From an uncultured Coriobacteriaceae bacterium (GTDB lineage: Bacteria > Actinomycetota > Coriobacteriia > Coriobacteriales > Eggerthellaceae): DNA of 64,000 bases. Where the stretch lies: NCBI GenBank assembly GCA_937937585.1, contig CALDCB010000012.1:186001-250000 (forward strand), given 5' to 3'. The position numbers and the translations under genes were made by a program. Shown here piece by piece: positions 54,886-62,517 of this stretch. How positions within the stretch are numbered: position 1 is the first letter of the stretch; each line of letters opens with the position of its first letter. The notes under the pieces are model-generated. The model was not told where the DNA came from and searched no databases. It saw only the letters and a list, made by a program, of their open reading frames with translations.

Positions 54886-55935
54886 ATGGAGAACGGTAAT
54901 TCCGGCGCCAAGCTTTCGGGCAGCGCTGTTGAAGTGGCTCGCGAACAAGCTTCTTCGCATAACGAGACCCATGCTAATGCCGAGCGCCACCATCATCACG
55001 CGCATGCGCCCGCTTCTCATCACGAGCACGGCCACCACCTGCTTCAGGTCGAGGATCTCACCGTTGCGTTCAGCATGTACGACGAGCGGCAGAGCTTTTT
55101 CCGCGCGAAGAAGAAGCGCGTGGAGGCGCTGCATGGCTTGAGCCTTTCCGTCCATGCAGGCGAGATAATCGCGATTGTGGGCGCGTCGGGTTCGGGCAAG
55201 ACGCTCCTTGCCGACGCGGTCATGGGCATTTTCGAGCCGAATGCTCAGGTTAAGGGCAAGATTTGGTATGACGGCGAACTTCAGGATGCGACCGGTCTTG
55301 CCGCGTTGCGCGGCCATGGCATCTCGATGGTGCCGCAAAGCGTGCGCGCTCTTGACCCGCTGATTCGCGTGGGCAAGCAGGTGGAAGGCTTCGGCGCTTC
55401 TGCCTCCGACCGCGAGTCGCGTCGTGCGAAACGCGAGGAGCTGTTCGCACGTTATGGGCTTGACCCACAGGTTGCCGACATGTATCCGCATGAGCTTTCG
55501 GGCGGCATGGCCAGGCGCGTGCTTTTGTGTACGGCGCTTATGGACGACCCACGCGTCATCGTGGCTGATGAGCCGACGCCTGGTTTGGACCTAGAGCTTG
55601 CCGTGCGCGCCATGGATGACTTTCGCGCGTTCGCCAACCAAGACAACGGCGTGCTGCTTATCACGCACGATATCGAGCTCGCCCTTCGTGTGGCCGATCG
55701 CATCGCGGTGTTCAAGGATGGCACCGTGGTCGAGGAGACCTCTGTCGAGAACTTCGCCGCCAGCACGCCTGACGGGCTGATCCATCCGTTCTCCCGCGAG
55801 CTGTGGCAGGCGCTTGCCGATCTCGGCGCCTCGAGTGAGCCCGAAAGCGGCCAAGGCTCAGCCCCCGATGGCGCTTCCTTGGAAGTGCCTGAGGACGGCC
55901 GATTTATTAAAGAAGAAGGGGGTTCGGCATGCTAG
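54886..55935 (+). CDS. ABC ATPase (NikD/DppD-like) with a His-rich N-terminus
   Basis: 349 residues. Residues about 26-47 include HHHHAHAPASHHEHGHH, a probable metal-binding segment absent from ordinary family members. The ATPase domain has Walker A VGASGSGKTL, Q-loop MVPQSVRALDP, signature HELSGGMARR, Walker B VIVADEPTPGLD and H-loop LLITHDIE. The C-terminal tail is acidic and contains a degenerate palindrome copy (GCTTCCTTGGAAG at 55873-55885). It overlaps the next ATPase gene by 7 nt. The His stretch argues for nickel as the cargo. Confidence 0.88.
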   Translation: MENGNSGAKLSGSAVEVAREQASSHNETHANAERHHHHAHAPASHHEHGHHLLQVEDLTVAFSMYDERQSFFRAKKKRVEALHGLSLSVHAGEIIAIVGASGSGKTLLADAVMGIFEPNAQVKGKIWYDGELQDATGLAALRGHGISMVPQSVRALDPLIRVGKQVEGFGASASDRESRRAKREELFARYGLDPQVADMYPHELSGGMARRVLLCTALMDDPRVIVADEPTPGLDLELAVRAMDDFRAFANQDNGVLLITHDIELALRVADRIAVFKDGTVVEETSVENFAASTPDGLIHPFSRELWQALADLGASSEPESGQGSAPDGASLEVPEDGRFIKEEGGSAC

Positions 55936-56534
55936 AGGCGCGCGACGTCACGTTCGGTTACGGCAAGCGAACTCTGTACGAAGGCTTCAATCTATCCATC
56001 GCCCCTGGTGAGCGCGTTGCCCTGAGCGCCCCGTCCGGCTTCGGCAAAACCTCGCTCTGTCGCGTGTTGGCCGGATACGAGCGCCCGTGGTCGGGTTCGG
56101 TTCTGATCGACGGCGAACCGTTGCCCAACAACGGCCCGAGCCCTGTTCAGCTTATCATCCAGCACCCCGACACCGCGGTCGATCCGCGTCTGCGCATGGC
56201 GAAGACCCTCGCCGAGGCAGGGGACGTCCCCGGGCGCATCGTGCGCGGCCTCGGCATTCGCGACGAGTGGCTCACGCGTTTCCCGCACGAGCTTTCCGGC
56301 GGTGAGCTTCAGCGCTTCTGCATCGCCCGCGCATTGGGCGCTTCTCCGCGCTACCTGATTGCCGACGAGATCCCGACCATGCTCGATGCCGTGACGCAAG
56401 CTCAGATCTGGAGTTTCCTGCTTGAGGAATGCGAACGCCAAAACATGGGCTTGGTGTTCGTGTCCCATTCGCCCGCCCTGACGAAGAAGATCGCAACGCG
56501 CGTTGTTGACCTGCGCGAATGCACCATACGGTAA
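55929..56534 (+). CDS. ABC ATPase (NikE/DppF-like), short form
   Basis: 201 residues; the family usually has about 260-330 because of a C-terminal extension that is missing here. Walker A reads SAPSGFGKTSL, the Q-loop LIIQHPDTAVDP, the signature HELSGGELQR, Walker B YLIADEIPTMLD and the H-loop VFVSHSPAL. All catalytic positions are present, so it should pair with the preceding ATPase. It is the last gene of the operon; no clear terminator follows within 60 nt. Confidence 0.87.
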   Translation: MLEARDVTFGYGKRTLYEGFNLSIAPGERVALSAPSGFGKTSLCRVLAGYERPWSGSVLIDGEPLPNNGPSPVQLIIQHPDTAVDPRLRMAKTLAEAGDVPGRIVRGLGIRDEWLTRFPHELSGGELQRFCIARALGASPRYLIADEIPTMLDAVTQAQIWSFLLEECERQNMGLVFVSHSPALTKKIATRVVDLRECTIR

Positions 56535-56786
56535 GCTGACTGCAAAATCATTTGAGCGACTCGTGGTGAATTGTCGACGTCATTGAAACGCATCGCACGG
56601 GGGCTTGCGGCATGATATACTAATGCGGCTTGTAAGACGGACTTGCAAGCAACAGTATTGGCCCCCGAGACATGTTTGTTGCACAACGAGGGGTTCGGCA
56701 TCAGCTGGGCTTCGCGTCACCCGAACATGGTAAATGTCAGCAATCATTCATGGCGAAGGGTCCCCGAGAATTGAAAGGGGTCCGTT

Positions 56787-57980
56787 TTGACCGAAATCAA
56801 AAACCCGTCCGTCATCGATTTCTCCGACATCTCCGATGAGCAGATGAACCAGATGATCGATGGCACCCTCACCGAGTTCGACGAAGGCGATCTGGTTGAC
56901 GGCACTGTCGTCAAGATCGAGCGCGACGAGGTCCTGGTGGACATCGGATTCAAGAGCGAGGGCGTTATCCCCGTTCGCGAGCTCTCCATCCGCAAGGACG
57001 CCGATCCTGCCGACCTGGTCACCGTTGGCGACAAGATCGAGGCTCTGGTTCTTCAGAAGGAAGACAAGGACGGTCGTCTCATCCTCTCCAAGAAGCGTGC
57101 CGAGTACGAGCGTGCTTGGATCTCCGTCGAGGAGAAGTTCAAGGCCGGCGAGCCCGTCACTGGCGAGGTTATCGAGGTCGTCAAGGGTGGTCTCATCCTC
57201 GACATCGGCCTGCGTGGCTTCCTGCCTGCTTCCCTGGTTGACCTTCGCCGCGTGAAGGATCTGGATGCTTACCTGGGCACCGAGCTCGAGGCACGCATCA
57301 TCGAGATGGATCGCAACCGCAACAACGTTGTTCTTTCCCGCCGCGTCATCCTCGAAGAGGGCCGCAAGAACGAGCGCGTCGAGATCCTGGCCAAGCTCTC
57401 CAAGGGCATGCGCCTCAAGGGCACCGTTTCCTCCATCGTCGACTTTGGTGCATTCGTCGACCTGGGCGGCATCGACGGTCTGGTTCACATCTCCGAGCTT
57501 TCTTGGAACCATGTCAACCATCCCTCCGAGGTCGTCAAGGTTGGCCAAGAGGTCGAGGTCGAGGTTCTGGATGTCGACCTTCAGCGCGAGCGCATTTCGC
57601 TGGGTCTCAAGCAGACCACGCCTGATCCCTGGGTCAAGCTCGTCGAGAACTACCCCGTTGGCACCATCGTTGACGGTACCGTCACCAAGGTCGTTCCGTT
57701 CGGCGCATTCGTCGCTCTGGGCGAGAACACCGAGGGTCTTGTCCACATCTCCGAGATGGCTCCGCGTCACATCGACACCCCTGCACAGGTCGTGAAGGTT
57801 GGCGACGTCGTCAAGGTCAAGGTTATGGACGTCAACCCCGAGCGTCGTCGCATCAGCCTGTCCATGAAGGCTGCCGCTGCCGACCTGGGCATCGAGATCG
57901 CGGTCGAGAACATTGCCGAGGACGGCAAGAAGGAGACCGAGGCTCCCGAGGCTGAGGCTACCGAGGCTGCTGCTGAGTAG
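56787..57980 (+). CDS. rpsA: 30S ribosomal protein S1
   Basis: 397 residues with four S1 (OB-fold) domains. Starts of domains are seen at GDLVDGTVVKIERDEVLVDI, GEPVTGEVIEVVKGGLILDI, RLKGTVSSIVDFGAFVDLGG and GTIVDGTVTKVVPFGAFVAL. It binds mRNA on the small subunit. An acidic Ala/Glu tail ends the protein. The start is TTG 56787, with AAAGGGG six bases upstream and no nearer ATG in frame. A TATACT (56616-56621) is a likely -10, giving a leader of about 160 nt that may allow autoregulation. Codon use is that of a highly expressed gene. Confidence 0.94.
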   Translation: MTEIKNPSVIDFSDISDEQMNQMIDGTLTEFDEGDLVDGTVVKIERDEVLVDIGFKSEGVIPVRELSIRKDADPADLVTVGDKIEALVLQKEDKDGRLILSKKRAEYERAWISVEEKFKAGEPVTGEVIEVVKGGLILDIGLRGFLPASLVDLRRVKDLDAYLGTELEARIIEMDRNRNNVVLSRRVILEEGRKNERVEILAKLSKGMRLKGTVSSIVDFGAFVDLGGIDGLVHISELSWNHVNHPSEVVKVGQEVEVEVLDVDLQRERISLGLKQTTPDPWVKLVENYPVGTIVDGTVTKVVPFGAFVALGENTEGLVHISEMAPRHIDTPAQVVKVGDVVKVKVMDVNPERRRISLSMKAAAADLGIEIAVENIAEDGKKETEAPEAEATEAAAE

Positions 57981-58005
57981 TTTCTGCTAGCACCGAAACC
58001 GCTAA

Positions 58006-58040
58006 GGGCGGGAAAGCTTAACGCTTTCCCGCCCTTTCTT
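58006..58040 (+). terminator. Terminator after rpsA
   Basis: GGGCGGGAAAGC (58006-58017) pairs with GCTTTCCCGCCC (58023-58034), followed by TTTCTT. The IS element begins three bases later. Confidence 0.92.
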
Positions 58041-58056
58041 TAATATGAGCAGGACA

Positions 58057-58374
58057 TTGTCAAGAGGCAAAATCGGGCCTGGCTCCAGCTTTTTCGCTGG
58101 AGTCAGGCCCTTTTCTCTATATCCACTCGCGCTGCGGCGACTTCGGCGTGTCTTTCCGACGCTCGTCTTTGCAGTTTAATATCCGCCCGTGGCGACCATT
58201 CGCTGGGCAATCCGTTGCTACGGCTGAGGCTACCTCGTCGATTCGACAGTCTGTTGACGCGGATGGCGCCTTCGGCGCTCGCAAAAAAGGAGACTGGGAT
58301 TCGCCCCAACGGCCTCGGATCGAACCGCGGCGCGAGAAGACGGCGCTATATGTCTTCGCCGGGTCCTCCGCGTC
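58057..58374 (-). other. Long non-coding end of the IS element (candidate bridge-RNA region)
   Basis: About 318 nt between the transposase stop and the left inverted repeat have no gene on either strand. In IS1111-type elements the guide (bridge) RNA is encoded at this side of the transposase. A strong hairpin (58075-58109) lies near its far end, and an outward TTGACA sits next to the inverted repeat (58063-58058 on the minus strand). The RNA itself is inferred. Confidence 0.4.
58075..58114 (+). terminator. Strong hairpin inside the IS left end
   Basis: GGGCCTGGCTCCAGC (58075-58089) pairs with GCTGGAGTCAGGCCC (58096-58110, one mismatch), followed by TTTT on the plus strand and ATTTT on the minus strand. 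It could end transcription from both directions. Confidence 0.75.
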
Positions 58375-59487
58375 CTATCGCGCCCCCTCCGCCATCAGGC
58401 CCACGGCCCAGCACCAGCACGCCAGCTCGCGCGCGGTGGCGACGTTCGCCTTGTTCTTGTGGACCCCGCGCTCCAGCAGGGCGGCGCGCCTCTCGACGAG
58501 CCGCCGCACCCCTTTCGACGCATGCCGCCTGGCAGCCGGGTCGGGAGCCTGGCCCGATGCCAGGCCCTTCGAATGGGGCGAGGCGGACAGGTAGTGCCAC
58601 GCCGCCTCCACCATCACCTTCCTCAGATGCTTGTTGCCGGCCTTGGTGATGCCGCCCTGGGCGACCTTCTCCCCGCTGGAGTGCTCGGAGGGGACGAGCC
58701 CGAGCCACGCGGCGAACGACCTCGCGTTCCGGAACCTCGCGAACTCGCCTGCCTCGAAGACGATGTCGGCCGCGGTCATGACGTCGACGCCCTTCAGGCA
58801 GCGCAGGGAGTCGACCCTCTTCTTCCACCTGGGCTTGGACGCCTCGTCGGCCACCAGCTTCTCCAAGCGCCTCTTGTCCTCCTCGGCCTGCCTCACCGCG
58901 TCGACGTAGAAGGCGAACGCGTCATTGTCCGCCTTCTCCCCAAAGGAAATCGACTTTGTCCAGGACCAGTGGGCGCCGGTCCAGTTGCCCTTGCGCCGAC
59001 CGGACGGCGTCCTCTCGTCGAAGACCAGCCCGTGGCGCAGCAGGAACTTGGAGAGCCTCTGCTTTTGGCGCTTCAGGTCCTCCCGGGCGTCGTCCAGGGC
59101 GCGCACCAGGTCGCGGGCGGCCTCGCACTCGTCGTCGGGCACCCACACCTCCACGACGTTGCCCACCGAGAGCATCCTGGCCAGGAACTCGGCGTCGTTG
59201 CGGTCGTTCTTCCTGCGCCTGTCGGCGGCGGGCTTTATCATCTTGGAGACGGCGCCGATGACGCAGTCGACGCCCAGCGCGGCGAGCTTCTTCTGCAGGT
59301 CGAAGCCGGTCACGCCCGACTCGTAGACGCATCTGGCCGCGGGGTCGACAGATCGGGTCCATTCGGCCACGGCGCAGGCGTCGTAGCCGAAGGTCGCGGA
59401 TCTGACCTCTCCGGTCATGGCGTCGAGCGCGACCGCCTTGATCGAGCGCGCGTGCACGTCCAGGCCTACGAAAGTGGTAACATTCAT
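58375..59487 (-). CDS. IS110-family transposase (DEDD)
   Basis: 370 residues from ATG 59487. The N-terminal RuvC-like domain has the acidic residues in VGLDVHARS, CVYESGVTG and RKNDRNDAEFLARM. The C-terminal Transposase_20 region has LRCLKGVDVMTAADIVFEAG, FAAWLGLVPSEHSSGEK and GGITKAGNKHLRKVMVEAAW, which holds the likely catalytic Ser region. Full length and uninterrupted, so it is probably active. ATG 59505 is a possible alternative six codons upstream, but the VTTFVGLDVH start is conserved. Confidence 0.93.
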   Translation of the reverse strand: MNVTTFVGLDVHARSIKAVALDAMTGEVRSATFGYDACAVAEWTRSVDPAARCVYESGVTGFDLQKKLAALGVDCVIGAVSKMIKPAADRRRKNDRNDAEFLARMLSVGNVVEVWVPDDECEAARDLVRALDDAREDLKRQKQRLSKFLLRHGLVFDERTPSGRRKGNWTGAHWSWTKSISFGEKADNDAFAFYVDAVRQAEEDKRRLEKLVADEASKPRWKKRVDSLRCLKGVDVMTAADIVFEAGEFARFRNARSFAAWLGLVPSEHSSGEKVAQGGITKAGNKHLRKVMVEAAWHYLSASPHSKGLASGQAPDPAARRHASKGVRRLVERRAALLERGVHKNKANVATARELACWCWAVGLMAEGAR

Positions 59488-59639
59488 CGCGAGAGCCCTT
59501 TCCATGAGTGTGGCGTGGCCGCCACGGTTGATTAGACACCTTCCATTGTCGGCCTAATCCGCGGAAAGTCATGCAGCAGGGGCTCTCAATTTATTGTGTC
59601 CTGCTCATATCGTCTATGCCTCTAGGTCACGGCATGGAA

Positions 59640-59660
59640 AGAGGGGCGAATCGCCCCTCT
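59640..59660 (-). terminator. Possible terminator of the acyltransferase gene
   Basis: AGAGGGGCGA and TCGCCCCTCT are inverted repeats. On the minus strand only TTCC follows, so efficiency is doubtful. Confidence 0.5.
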
Positions 59661-59706
59661 GAATCATTGGTATTCGGTTGTCGAGGCGGCAGGCAAGACT
59701 GTGATT

Positions 59707-61569
59707 CTACGCCGCCTCATCACTAGTGGCCTCGTCGCCTTCCGTAGGTTCTTCGGCAGCGGCTTCGTCTTCGGGGTGCTCGGGCAGGTACGCTTCTACT
59801 GCACTCTTGACCAGTGCGGTGTAGATGCCGGCGCCCTCTTCGGTAAGATGCGTGCCATCGCCGTCGAAAAGGTCTTCGCGGTTGGCGCTGAATCCAAACC
59901 AGTCGATGATCTGGACGTTGCTGTAACGGGCGGCCGCATTCCACAGCGCGGCATTCGACTCGTCTTGCCAGTCGGTGGTCGAGCGCGTGGTCACGAACCA
60001 TACATCCCTTTCGGGTCCGACCACTCTCATCACGTCATCGATCTGGTCGTCGGTGACCACGCTGTTGGTTCCCAGTGCGAATACGACTACGTCACCAACC
60101 ATTCCCATGTCCAGATAGTGCTGCAAAATGCCCGGCGCATCCCAAAGCTGGCGGTTTACCTGCGCATCAATGAGGCCATGTGGGAATGCTTGGCTGAAAT
60201 CGGGGATAGCGCGCACCGATACCGAGTCGCCGATCATGACGATGTCGTAGGGGTCGGGTGCCGGGGCAGCAGGCTCGGTCTCGTTGTTTTCGGGCGCATT
60301 GGTTTGGGCTTCTTCGCTTTTCAGAAGATCGCCGCCTTCAAGGGCACTGGTGTCGGGAACGAAGATGCAGCCGATAACGGTCACTAAAACAACCAGTGCG
60401 CAAACGGCTATGGGAATCAGATGGCTTTGAACCCATTCGCGCAAGGTGAACGCGCCTTCGCGCAGGTTGCGCACGAAATTGCCGATGGCGCCGTGCCTGA
60501 TGGGGTTCTCGACGAAGGTGTAGGAAAGCCACGACACGCCGATGATCAGGGCAAGCTGCAAAATCCTAAGATACCAAGGCAGGCCATCTTGAAGGTTGCC
60601 CGGGGTGGTAAGAAGCAGGATAGGGTAGTGCCACAGATAGATGGAGTAGCTGAGTTTGCCGATGGTCACCAGCGGCTGCCACGAGAAGATCTTCCCGATA
60701 ATGCTGACAGGATGAACCATCACGGCAATGGCGAGCGCGGTTAACAGCGAGCAAAGCACCAGTCCGCCATAGTAAATGAAAGGCGAGTATCCGTTGGTAA
60801 GGCCTATCATCAGCACCAACCCGATAAGCGCTGCAACGCCCACGCCGTCAAAGGCGATGCGTTCTGCGCCTGAAAGGTCGCGACCGCTGATATCGGAAAG
60901 CTTTGTCGAGGGCCAGATCATGGCAAGCAACGCGCCAATCAACAGCGAGAACGCACGTGTGTCGGTGCCGTAGTAAACGCGGCTGGGGTCGCCCGCCGGA
61001 TCGAACAGGATCGTCATCAGGACGGCCGAGATGACGATCAGCGCCGTGGTGACTTTGCGCAGCGTCCCCTTGCGCATGCCAGCGCGCAGAGCCAGCAGCA
61101 TGAAGACGGGCCATACGATATAGAACTGCTCTTCAATGGAAAGCGACCAGCAATGCGTGATGGGAGAGGGGGCGCCAAGCGCTTGGAAGTATGAGATGTT
61201 GCCGAAGATCTGGAACCAGTTGTTGAAGAACAGGGCGGTTGGCAGGATCTGCGGGCGCATCTTGGTAAGCAGCGCGTGGTTGAACAAAACGCATAAGAAA
61301 GCAACCCCGAGCAGGGTAAAGAAGACGGCGGGGATGATGCGGCGGATTCGCCTCATCCAAAAGTCTTTAAGGTCGATGGTGCCCGAGTAATCGAATTCGG
61401 CGATAAGAAGTCCGGTGATGAGGTAGCCGGAAAGGACGAAGAACATGGTCACGCCAAGAAGGCCGCCGGGGGCCCAGGACATGTTCATGTGATAGGCGAT
61501 GACGGCCAGAACAGCAAATGCGCGCAGTCCGTCAAGCGAAGGGATGTAGCGTGTTTTCGGTCGACTCAT
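59707..61569 (-). CDS. Membrane acyltransferase with SGNH domain (OatA-like)
   Basis: 620 residues. Residues 1-400 form an acyltransferase-3 domain with about 11 helices: IPSLDGLRAFAVLAVIAYH (catalytic His), FFVLSGYLITGLL, RRIRRIIPA and THCWSLSIEEQFYIVWP. Residues about 445-590 form an extracytoplasmic SGNH esterase domain with IVMIGDSVSVR (Ser), FALGTNS (Asn) and DGDGTHLTEEG (Asp/His). This layout is that of peptidoglycan O-acetyltransferase OatA, but other cell-surface glycans are possible acceptors. The tail is acidic and disordered. GGGGGAA on the minus strand supports ATG 61569. Confidence 0.85.
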   Translation of the reverse strand: MSRPKTRYIPSLDGLRAFAVLAVIAYHMNMSWAPGGLLGVTMFFVLSGYLITGLLIAEFDYSGTIDLKDFWMRRIRRIIPAVFFTLLGVAFLCVLFNHALLTKMRPQILPTALFFNNWFQIFGNISYFQALGAPSPITHCWSLSIEEQFYIVWPVFMLLALRAGMRKGTLRKVTTALIVISAVLMTILFDPAGDPSRVYYGTDTRAFSLLIGALLAMIWPSTKLSDISGRDLSGAERIAFDGVGVAALIGLVLMIGLTNGYSPFIYYGGLVLCSLLTALAIAVMVHPVSIIGKIFSWQPLVTIGKLSYSIYLWHYPILLLTTPGNLQDGLPWYLRILQLALIIGVSWLSYTFVENPIRHGAIGNFVRNLREGAFTLREWVQSHLIPIAVCALVVLVTVIGCIFVPDTSALEGGDLLKSEEAQTNAPENNETEPAAPAPDPYDIVMIGDSVSVRAIPDFSQAFPHGLIDAQVNRQLWDAPGILQHYLDMGMVGDVVVFALGTNSVVTDDQIDDVMRVVGPERDVWFVTTRSTTDWQDESNAALWNAAARYSNVQIIDWFGFSANREDLFDGDGTHLTEEGAGIYTALVKSAVEAYLPEHPEDEAAAEEPTEGDEATSDEAA

Positions 61570-61708
61570 CGAACGATTCCCCCATCAAGCTATCGATCGG
61601 CCGTGGACGTGGCGAATGCTTTCCGAGAGGCCGTTGTTTTGCGCCGACCCCAATCGACGCGTTTGATCACGCCGCGGAAAAAGACGCAAGTTAAATGCGG
61701 TAGCGGCG

Positions 61709-61747
61709 AAACGCTCGTGTATTATAAAAACGCTCGTGTATTATAAA
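61709..61747. repeat. 19-bp tandem duplication containing a promoter-like sequence
   Basis: The unit ACGCTCGTGTATTATAAAA-like lies at 61709-61728 and again at 61728-61747, a perfect tandem copy. Each contains GTGTATTATAAA, which resembles an extended -10 box. It lies in the divergent gap between the acyltransferase gene and coaE. Confidence 0.75.
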
Positions 61748-61813
61748 ATATACGGCTCCGCACATACCTATTATTTATCCTTATTGTTTCAGATCGACAT
61801 GTAGGAGGTCACC

Positions 61814-62425
61814 ATGCTCACAATCTTCGTCATCGGCGGGATGGGTGCCGGAAAATCTACCGCACGCAAGGCCCTTGTCGATCAGGGTTTGGACTGGCTC
61901 GACCTCGATCAAATCGGTCACGACGTCCTTATGTGGGAGACGGTGAAAACCGACCTGCTCGGTGCTTTCGGAACTGACATCTTCGATCCGTACGGCGAGG
62001 TCAGCCGTCCGGCCCTTGCACGCAAGGCGTTCGAAAGCCCTGCTCAAACGCGTAAGCTCAACCGTATTACCATGCCTCGCATCGAGGAACTGTTCGTCGA
62101 GCGACTGGACGAGCTGAAGCGCAAGGGCTGTAAGGCCGTGGTTGTCGAGTATTCGGTGTACAAGAATCGCGCATCGTCGATGGGCTATGCCGCCGACATC
62201 GTCATCGGTATTCTGGCGCCGCTCGATGTTCGCCTTCAGCGCGCTGTTGCCGCAGGCTGGGCCGAGGACGATGTTCGCCGTCGCATTGCCCAGCAGGTTA
62301 CCGACGCCGAGCGCATCGAAGAATCCGATGTCGTGTTCAGCAATGACGGCACTAAGGAAGAGCTGTATAACAAGGTTGTCAGCTGGTGGAACGACTATGC
62401 TGAAAAAGAGGGCATCCAACTCTAA
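61814..62425 (+). CDS. coaE: Dephospho-CoA kinase
   Basis: 203 residues. ATP-dependent phosphorylation of dephospho-CoA, the last step of CoA synthesis. P-loop IGGMGAGKSTARKAL, substrate-binding LDLDQIGHDVL, FDPYGEVSRPALARKAF and the lid VRRRIAQQ. The ending EESDVVFSNDGTKEELYNKV matches the family's D.VI.N.G pattern. AGGAGG nine bases upstream supports ATG 61814. It is followed by a terminator and uvrB, a common neighbour. Confidence 0.9.
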   Translation: MLTIFVIGGMGAGKSTARKALVDQGLDWLDLDQIGHDVLMWETVKTDLLGAFGTDIFDPYGEVSRPALARKAFESPAQTRKLNRITMPRIEELFVERLDELKRKGCKAVVVEYSVYKNRASSMGYAADIVIGILAPLDVRLQRAVAAGWAEDDVRRRIAQQVTDAERIEESDVVFSNDGTKEELYNKVVSWWNDYAEKEGIQL

Positions 62426-62449
62426 CACCGCTAGCATGTTGCTATGACG

Positions 62450-62484
62450 CGGCGCCATGCCCGTGCGGGCGCGGCGCCGTTTTC
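62450..62484 (+). terminator. Terminator after coaE
   Basis: CGGCGCC (62450-62456) pairs with GGCGCCG (62473-62479), with an inner CCCG/CGGG, then TTTT. Confidence 0.8.
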
Positions 62485-62517
62485 TGTTTCACCATCGTGT
62501 TCTAAGGGGCATTCGCA

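Larger units (their letters stand above)
58043..59610 (-). mobile_element. IS110-family insertion sequence, IS1111-type
   Basis: 1568 bp bounded by perfect 14-bp inverted repeats: ATATGAGCAGGACA (58043-58056) and TGTCCTGCTCATAT (59597-59610). It encodes one DEDD transposase on the minus strand. Inverted repeats near the ends and a long non-coding stretch downstream of the transposase fit the IS1111 subgroup. No target duplication is obvious, as expected for IS110. It sits directly after the rpsA terminator and does not break a recognisable gene. Confidence 0.85.

Noticed and set aside
56535..56786. tRNA or small RNA gene before rpsA
   Set aside because: No cloverleaf, T-loop (GGTTCGAATC-like) or CCA end found; the gap is better explained as promoter and leader.
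58459..59535. 358-codon plus-strand open frame across the IS element
   Set aside because: It is antisense to the transposase, which has complete catalytic motifs; the frame is a GC-bias shadow.
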